From: JANQKX01 sp039028695
Lineage (GTDB): Bacteria > Pseudomonadota > Alphaproteobacteria > Kiloniellales > Kiloniellaceae
DNA: 11,436 nt
Direction: 5' to 3'
NCBI GenBank assembly: GCA_039028695.1
Contig: JBCCHN010000159.1
Coordinates: 1 to 11,436, forward strand
A program made the translations under genes and the position numbers. Positions 6,824 to 11,436 of the stretch are shown piece by piece; position 1 is the first letter of the stretch; every line of letters begins with the position of its first letter. The notes under the pieces were generated by a model. The model did not search any database, was not told where the DNA came from, and saw nothing but the letters and a program-made list of their open reading frames with translations.

Positions 6824-7300
6824 CTAGCCGTCCCCCTCAATGGCCGTCACCCTGCGGTCGATCGAACCCTCCAGAGTGCCCTCTGCCGCCTCGGCGGTCA
6901 GCGCGTGAACCAGAATTTCATCGTTTTCCAACTCTATGGAAACGGTACCGGGGGTCAGGGTGATGGAATTGGCATGGAGCACCCGGCCAAGATCGGTCTT
7001 TTGGGTGGCTTTCACCCGAATCATCCGGGGGCTGATGGGCATCTTGGGATCGATGATCACCCGCGCGACCGCATAGTTGGCGAGGGCGATTTCCTTTGCC
7101 AGCCAAATCCAATAGCCCAGTATGCCCGACGTCAGATGTGTCGGAACGGCCTCCCGATCGACCACGTCCATACGCCTGGCAACCAAGACCACCAGCAACA
7201 CCGAAACAACGCCAAAGAACAGGATCAGGGGTGTATAGATGCCGGAGAGCAATAACCATAGGACAAAAAGCCCTACCCCCAGGCTTATCAAATGGAGCAT
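6824..7300 (-). CDS. mrpE: Mrp antiporter subunit E, first gene of the operon
   Basis: This 158-residue MnhE-domain subunit (PF01899 type) has an N-terminal pair of hydrophobic segments at about 4-42, a short amphipathic region, a third segment near 58-80, and then a cytoplasmic domain with the signature NSITLTPGTVSIELEND (111-127) and ILVHAL. The length is normal. The ATG at 7300 has a strong GGAGG-type ribosome-binding site about 8 bases upstream. It is the first gene of the minus-strand operon, facing the divergent ydbH group. MrpE contributes to assembly and activity of the antiporter. Confidence 0.95.
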   Translation of the reverse strand: MLHLISLGVGLFVLWLLLSGIYTPLILFFGVVSVLLVVLVARRMDVVDREAVPTHLTSGILGYWIWLAKEIALANYAVARVIIDPKMPISPRMIRVKATQKTDLGRVLHANSITLTPGTVSIELENDEILVHALTAEAAEGTLEGSIDRRVTAIEGDG

Positions 7301-7535
7301 CTAATCGCTCCTCCCCCTGCTAAAACCCTAAATTTCCGGTATTCTTATTCCCCTTAGTCTGCCCACTTTACCCTGATCCTGCAATCTCTTGTTTTCCATC
7401 AGCTCTTTGCCGATCCAAATTTCTGAACGACATGCTTTTTGGGGGCCTAATCTGGCCTGGCCGCGCGAGCCGCTTGACATTGAAGAGCAAGAGCGCGGAT
7501 ATGGCAGCCTGACCAAACCATAGAAAGCCGTCATA
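7301..7535. promoter_or_regulatory. Divergent intergenic region between the mrp and ydbH operons
   Basis: These 235 bases lie between oppositely transcribed operons and should hold both promoters. On the minus strand I see the mrpE ribosome-binding site (about 7308-7314) but no convincing -35/-10 pair. The best -10-like hexamer lacks a good partner. On the plus strand there is a perfect TTGACA, listed separately. No clear operator-like palindrome or hairpin with a T run was found. The right part could alternatively encode a short peptide (see findings). Confidence 0.6.
7474..7503 (+). promoter_or_regulatory. Candidate sigma-70 promoter for the ydbH group
   Basis: A perfect -35 hexamer TTGACA (7474-7479) is followed after 18 bases by GATATG (7498-7503), a weak -10 match. 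It would start transcription about 30 bases before the ATG at 7536. The good -35 box and position support it; the poor -10 box limits confidence. Confidence 0.35.
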
Positions 7536-7691
7536 ATGGCCGATAAAAAGCCCGAACCTACCACCATGGAATTTCCCGATAGCATGCCCGAGCTGGATAA
7601 CTCAGATGTGGGCGCCGGGGCGGACAAGGGTGTTTTATTTATCGGCGCCGTGATGGTGGTTCTCATTCTTTTAGCTATTTTTGGACTTTAA
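7536..7691 (+). CDS. Small single-helix membrane protein upstream of ydbH
   Basis: This 51-residue ORF starts at ATG 7536 and ends at TAA 7691, 18 bases before ydbH. It has a polar, acidic and proline-rich N-terminus (MADKKPEPTTMEFPD, then SMPELDNSD) and one strong hydrophobic segment at about 33-51 (GVLFIGAVMVVLILLAIFGL) that reaches the very C-terminus. It therefore looks like a tail-anchored inner-membrane protein with the N-terminus in the cytoplasm (Lys31 borders the helix). An in-frame TAG at 7521 rules out a longer form unless an earlier start is used. A weak GAAAG lies about 8 bases upstream. I do not recognise a family. The clean hydrophobic end and spacing to ydbH argue that it is real and co-transcribed. 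Confidence 0.65.
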   Translation: MADKKPEPTTMEFPDSMPELDNSDVGAGADKGVLFIGAVMVVLILLAIFGL

Positions 7692-7709
7692 TTCGTTCGG
7701 AGACCCCTA

Positions 7710-10700
7710 TTGCGCCTTTTGCGTTGGTTGAGCGCGACCTTCGCCCTTTTGCTCACCGCGGCCGCCATTTTGTGGTTCGCTCGTTTCGCCCTGGCCGAAT
7801 GGCTTATCAAGGATCAGATCGCCCGCCTCGGTCTAACAATCCAGACAGTCGAAGTTACTGAGCTAGGCCTCAATAGGACCGTGATTCGCGGCCTCGCCCT
7901 TAATCCATCAAGCAAAAATGGACAATCCCGCCTGAACGCCGGATCCATCGAGTTATTTTATCACCCCTTAGAGCTGATCTCAGCCAAGGTCCGTCGGATT
8001 AAGGTCACTGACTTAAGTTTAGGCATCGATCAAGACGCTCTCGATGACCTGTCAAAACTGGTAAATGCGGACAATTCCTCGGTCGGCGACGAGCCTTTAG
8101 GCGACCCAATCGCGATGCCATCTATCGAGCTTGAAAATACGCAAATCGTCTTTACCGGTGAGATCGGGTCCGGAACCTTGGGCTTCACGGGATCCCTTGA
8201 GCTCGGCGACGGGCAGACCATTAAAAGCTCGTTTTCCTATCAATTAGACACGAATTTTGGAAGCGGAACGGGAGCGATTGAGGCCGCCCTGGGCCCGGAT
8301 GGAAGCGGCAAAGGTGATATCTCCATTGAGAATGGCACTCTCCATCTCCCAATGGCCCGGGCGGCAGGGTTGAGCGGGACCTTGAACCTTAGCATGGCCG
8401 ACGGGGAAGTCGCGCGCTTTAGCGGAGACCTGTCCACCCCAAAATTTCAATTGATCCCAGATAGAGGCTCCGAACTGCCTCCAATTCCGCTGGCCCTTAC
8501 CCTAACCGGCGATCGCGACAAGATCGATTTTCAGACTCAAGCCGGGCAAGAAAATGGAGACCTGGATTTTCGTCTATCCGCCCACGCTAAGGACTATCTC
8601 GCGGCCCCAACACTCAATGGAAACATCGCAGGAAAAGTGACGGCGAGCCCCTCATGGGAAGAGCGTCTGACTAACGAGTTTATCGCTAGCATGGCACCCG
8701 ACCGCGGTCAGCTGGCCCTCTCCCTGGACTTTGAACTCTCAGCGGCGGCCCCTCCGCAAGAGCTTCTAAAGACCGAAAAAATCATCGAGCTTGCAGCTGA
8801 GCTGCGAAGCTCAGCGATGATTGATCTATCACTTCACAACTTGGCGCGCGAGGGGAGGTATGAAAACCTGCAGGGTCAGATCAATGCTCGTGTGGAGCAA
8901 TCCGGCAACACCATCACGATCCATCCCATCGCTGGCACGCAAGCTCATGTTGCCGGCATTACTCCTAAGAGCTTCGAAAGCCTTGGATTGCCAGACAGTC
9001 TGATCGATTCCCTGAAACAGGGCCTCGAAGCCCAGGTCATTGGGAGTACAAGTGGAAAAAGTGTGATCGCCGTAACCCTGGGCAAGGAGCATCATAATCT
9101 CAAATGGGAAACCGGTCTAATGCTAGCAGGGTCGGAGCCCGTCCTAAGGGAAAACATTCTTCAGATCCAAGGCAGTGGCACGGCCCGGCTTGATGCCCGC
9201 TTAGATCCGTGCGAGGCGCAAGGGGAGCTTGTTCTTGGCACTCGGATTTCCGAATTGGCTGTCGAATCTGTCGCCATGGACGGACTATCCTTCGAGGGAC
9301 CGGTCAACTTCCTTATCGACCAGACCCGGGCGAGGCTGGACCTCCCTGCCCCGGGAAAATTCGGCATTGACGGGCTCAATCGCGGATTAGATCTGACGCT
9401 CCAGAGCCCCCTTGTCCTGACCCTTAAACAAGGATCGTTGGAAATTCCCCGCATCCATGACAGCAACACGATTTATGATCTGGACCTTCACCTCGCATCC
9501 AGCGACTGGGCATTGCGATCTGAAGACGGCAAAAAAACCAGCCTAACCGTCGGCGCGGAGAGCTTGACCTTGTCAGGGGATTCACCTGCCGATCAGCCTA
9601 TCGAAAGTCGGCTCCAAATCGTGGACGGACACCTGACCCTTCCCGATCAGTCGGCAACGCTAAAGGGCATTCGCGCCGACCTGGCGCTTGCGCCCGAACA
9701 ACAGGGACTCCTTGGACAGTTTGACATTGAGCGCATTCTTTATGAGCGAGAACCAATTGTGGTGAATCCTTTTGGCTTAAAGGGTGAATTAACCCGACGC
9801 GGCGACGAACTCTCACTTCAAGCCACGGGCAGTAAGGTACCGGGGGCGGAGGCCTTGAAAATATCCGGAACCTTTGACCCGGCGAAAAACAACGGCAGCG
9901 CTACTGTCGATTATGGCCCCCTCGTCTACCAACCCGGCGCCGTGCAGCCAGCGGATCTTTTTCCCATATTCGAGACGCTGAAAGACGTGACGGGCAACAT
10001 GAGCGTCTCGACGGAGTGGCAGCTTGACGAAGGCAAGCTGTCCAGCAGCGGTGAAATTCGCCTCCAAGATGTCTCGTTTAGGGCCAACGATATTCCAATC
10101 TCGGCAATAGATCTGTCCTTGGAACTGGACGATCTACTTAACCCCCTTAGTCCGGCAGATCAGCGTTTGACCATAGAAAAGATTGATCCCGGCTTACCTG
10201 TCCGCGATATTGCCCTCAAGTTTCAAGTTCTGCAGGGCGCCAAACCGCGCTTAAAATTTCAGTCTGGTAGCTTTTCCACCCTAGGGGCCAAGTTAGAACT
10301 GTCTGAAACTCTGTTCGACCCAGAGGCCGCTCAAACCGAGCTCAAGTTTCAAGTGCGCGATTTGAAACTGGGAACCCTGTTCGAGCTCATCCAAACAGAG
10401 GGCCTATCCGGCAGCGGTACCTTGGAGGGAAACATCCCCTTGGTCCTGGATGGAGACGACCTAATATTGAAAAAAAGCCTTTTGGCAGCCATCGCGCCCG
10501 GCCAACTTCAGTTTAGGTCCGAGGATGCCCGCCAGCTGCTTGTCGGCACTGGAGAAGAAGTGGATTTATTGCTGCAGGCCTTGGAGGATTTTCGGTATCA
10601 AGATTTATCGATTACCTTCCAAAAGTCCGCCAATCATGACGTGGAGGGAACGCTATCGATTCTGGGCAATAATCCGGAAGTCCTTGACGGTCAGGCCTTT

Positions 10701-10811
10701 CGTCTCAATATCAACCTGGAAACGAATGTGGGTTCTTTTTTGGCGGCCTTCAAACAAGGATACAGAGTGTCCTACGACGCTTTTCGCAGGGCTTGGAAGC
10801 TGCGCGAATAG
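7710..10811 (+). CDS. ydbH: YdbH-family AsmA-like intermembrane phospholipid transport protein
   Basis: This 1033-residue inner-membrane-anchored periplasmic protein is of the YdbH/TamB/YhdP (AsmA-like) class, predicted to form a long beta-sheet groove that carries phospholipids from inner to outer membrane. An N-terminal signal anchor (Arg2, Arg5, hydrophobic about 6-30) is followed by a long periplasmic region of alternating beta-strand segments rich in Leu, Asp, Gly and Ser. The C-terminal YdbH domain is clear: EGLSGSGTLEGNIPLVLDGD begins at 897, and VDLLLQALEDFRYQDLSITF lies near 951-970. It ends FKQGYRVSYDAFRRAWKLRE. It is longer than E. coli YdbH (about 880). The start is TTG at 7710, with GGAGA at 7699-7703, 6 bases upstream. 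Only one cysteine is visible (in LDPCEAQGE). The ynbE and ydbL genes downstream confirm the assignment over TamB or YhdP. Confidence 0.93.
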   Translation: MRLLRWLSATFALLLTAAAILWFARFALAEWLIKDQIARLGLTIQTVEVTELGLNRTVIRGLALNPSSKNGQSRLNAGSIELFYHPLELISAKVRRIKVTDLSLGIDQDALDDLSKLVNADNSSVGDEPLGDPIAMPSIELENTQIVFTGEIGSGTLGFTGSLELGDGQTIKSSFSYQLDTNFGSGTGAIEAALGPDGSGKGDISIENGTLHLPMARAAGLSGTLNLSMADGEVARFSGDLSTPKFQLIPDRGSELPPIPLALTLTGDRDKIDFQTQAGQENGDLDFRLSAHAKDYLAAPTLNGNIAGKVTASPSWEERLTNEFIASMAPDRGQLALSLDFELSAAAPPQELLKTEKIIELAAELRSSAMIDLSLHNLAREGRYENLQGQINARVEQSGNTITIHPIAGTQAHVAGITPKSFESLGLPDSLIDSLKQGLEAQVIGSTSGKSVIAVTLGKEHHNLKWETGLMLAGSEPVLRENILQIQGSGTARLDARLDPCEAQGELVLGTRISELAVESVAMDGLSFEGPVNFLIDQTRARLDLPAPGKFGIDGLNRGLDLTLQSPLVLTLKQGSLEIPRIHDSNTIYDLDLHLASSDWALRSEDGKKTSLTVGAESLTLSGDSPADQPIESRLQIVDGHLTLPDQSATLKGIRADLALAPEQQGLLGQFDIERILYEREPIVVNPFGLKGELTRRGDELSLQATGSKVPGAEALKISGTFDPAKNNGSATVDYGPLVYQPGAVQPADLFPIFETLKDVTGNMSVSTEWQLDEGKLSSSGEIRLQDVSFRANDIPISAIDLSLELDDLLNPLSPADQRLTIEKIDPGLPVRDIALKFQVLQGAKPRLKFQSGSFSTLGAKLELSETLFDPEAAQTELKFQVRDLKLGTLFELIQTEGLSGSGTLEGNIPLVLDGDDLILKKSLLAAIAPGQLQFRSEDARQLLVGTGEEVDLLLQALEDFRYQDLSITFQKSANHDVEGTLSILGNNPEVLDGQAFRLNINLETNVGSFLAAFKQGYRVSYDAFRRAWKLRE

Positions 10812-10901
10812 AATGAGCGAGTCTATTTGTATCGACCACGTGAGGAAGGTAAATTGTTCTATGAAATCCTTCACAAGGCCGCTTCAGGGAGACTGACCGA
10901 G

Positions 10902-11117
10902 TTGCGCAAGCCCATAGATTTTGCCGCCTCCCGCTATGGTCTGATGCTCTTGCTGATGGTCACCGTAGCGATTGGCGCCTGCCAGCCCACTGTCAAGGTT
11001 GAGGCACCTCAAGAACCCATCACCATCAATCTGAACATCAAACTGGACGCAGACGTGCGTCTAAAGCTTGAAGAAGAAGCCGAGGAAGAAATCGAGGCCA
11101 ACCCGGACATTTTCTAA
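10902..11117 (+). CDS. ynbE: YnbE-family outer-membrane lipoprotein, partner of YdbH
   Basis: This 71-residue lipoprotein acts as the outer-membrane end of the YdbH bridge in E. coli. The signal peptide MRKPIDFAASRYGLMLLLMV continues to a lipobox IGAC, with the acylated cysteine at 27. The next residue is Gln, not Asp, which fits sorting to the outer membrane. The mature part, 45 residues, starts CQPTVKVEAPQEPITINLNI and ends EANPDIF, a strong match to the YnbE family pattern. The frame is open back to a TTG at 10827, but the TTG at 10902 has AGGGAG about 10 bases upstream and yields a normal signal peptide. It is therefore my start. An internal ATG at 10944 would give a signal with no basic n-region. 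It lies 90 bases after ydbH and 55 before ydbL. Confidence 0.9.
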   Translation: MRKPIDFAASRYGLMLLLMVTVAIGACQPTVKVEAPQEPITINLNIKLDADVRLKLEEEAEEEIEANPDIF

Positions 11118-11156
11118 CGATAAATCTTATACCTTCTTCATAGTGCATTGTTTTTA

Positions 11157-11168
11157 AAGGAGATGATC
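11157..11168 (+). promoter_or_regulatory. Extended ribosome-binding site of ydbL
   Basis: AAGGAGATGATC matches 11 of 12 bases of AAGGAGGTGATC, the exact complement of the 16S rRNA 3' end. The GGAG core is 10 bases before the ATG at 11173. This is the strongest such site in the plus-strand group and supports the chosen start. Confidence 0.75.
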
Positions 11169-11172
11169 AAAA

Positions 11173-11436
11173 ATGAATCGTCGTTCTTTGATGGCCGGAA
11201 TGGCCGCACTCGGCGTTCTAACCACGGTTGGGGCCCCTTTTGCGATGGCCGATGAATTAGATGATCTCAGGGCTTCCGGTGCGCTAGGGGAAGGCTTCGA
11301 CGGTTTTGCCGTGGCCCGAGAAGACAGCGCGGCCGCAGCGGTCGCCCGCATTAACGAGAAAAGACGGAAGATCTATCAAAAACAGGCGAATAAAGAAGAT
11401 GTTCCGATCAGCGCGGTCGGTACAATTTTTGCCAAA
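11173..11436 (+). CDS. ydbL: YdbL-family DUF1318 periplasmic protein, 3' end outside window
   Basis: 88 residues are visible and the frame is open at the right edge. The N-terminus MNRRSLMAGMAALGVLTTVG ends in a likely signal peptidase site AMA|DE at 26-27. The mature part contains LDDLRASGALGEGFDGFAVA (29-48) and INEKRRKIYQKQA (60-72), the core pattern of DUF1318/YdbL proteins. The twin arginines in NRRSLM resemble a Tat motif, although Sec export is equally possible. YdbL is a small periplasmic protein that modulates YdbH-YnbE function in E. coli. It follows ynbE by 55 bases and probably shares its transcript. Confidence 0.9.
   Translation, partial: MNRRSLMAGMAALGVLTTVGAPFAMADELDDLRASGALGEGFDGFAVAREDSAAAAVARINEKRRKIYQKQANKEDVPISAVGTIFAK

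Noticed and set aside
6521..7255. 244-codon plus-strand ORF antisense to mrpE and mrpF
   Set aside because: It spans two real genes in antisense with low-complexity His/Gly/Gln content and no recognisable domain.
7328..7666. 112-codon minus-strand ORF covering the intergenic region
   Set aside because: It is Ser/Arg-rich with no motif or ribosome-binding site, and it is antisense to the better-supported small membrane ORF.
7710..10811. Interpretation of the 1033-residue protein as TamB or YhdP
   Set aside because: The C-terminal motifs fit YdbH, and ynbE and ydbL follow directly; no tamA is nearby.
10525..10896. 123-codon plus-strand ORF overlapping the end of ydbH, including a short MSESIC peptide after its stop
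   Set aside because: Most of it is an out-of-frame copy of the conserved YdbH C-terminus. The remaining 27 codons have no visible family or ribosome-binding site.
11118..11172. Possible terminator between ynbE and ydbL at the T-rich stretch
   Set aside because: No stem precedes the T run, so it is better read as a ribosome-binding-site leader.

Overview
The window looks like a chromosomal segment of a Gram-negative proteobacterium, most likely an alphaproteobacterium. Three things suggest this: mid-range G+C judged by eye, an Mrp cation/proton antiporter operon of the alphaproteobacterial type, and a ydbH-ynbE-ydbL cluster, which requires an outer membrane. The assignment is inference from gene content and protein style. 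No rRNA or other phylogenetic marker is present.

Minus strand, 7300 down to 1: one tightly packed operon encodes a multisubunit Mrp/Mnh-type Na+(K+)/H+ antiporter. In transcription order the genes are mrpE, mrpF, mrpG, a fused MbhD(DUF4040)-MbhE protein (the C-terminal part of canonical MrpA as a separate gene), mrpB, mrpC (NuoK-like), a first MrpD-like subunit, a second MrpD-like subunit, a 95-residue two-helix membrane protein, and a third antiporter-like subunit cut by the left window edge. Junctions are abutting or overlap by 1 to 11 bases, and the largest gap is 10 bases, so translational coupling is likely. No full-length MrpA is present. The order E-F-G-MbhDE-B-C-D is that of the membrane modules of archaeal Mbh-type complexes, and three antiporter-like subunits resemble the complex I membrane arm (NuoL/M/N).

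7301-7535 is a divergent intergenic region that should carry the promoters for both directions. It contains a perfect TTGACA box on the plus strand and a possible 38-codon ORF.

Plus strand, 7536 to the right edge: a 51-residue tail-anchor-like small protein is followed by ydbH (1033 residues, AsmA-like bridge protein), ynbE (outer-membrane lipoprotein) and ydbL (periplasmic DUF1318 protein, cut by the right edge). In E. coli YdbH and YnbE form an intermembrane bridge that carries phospholipid towards the outer membrane, and YdbL modulates it. The cluster here should do the same job.

The most interesting items are the three-antiporter Mrp layout with its conserved-looking small subunit, the missing conventional start codon of the MbhDE gene, and the small membrane ORF placed directly before ydbH.
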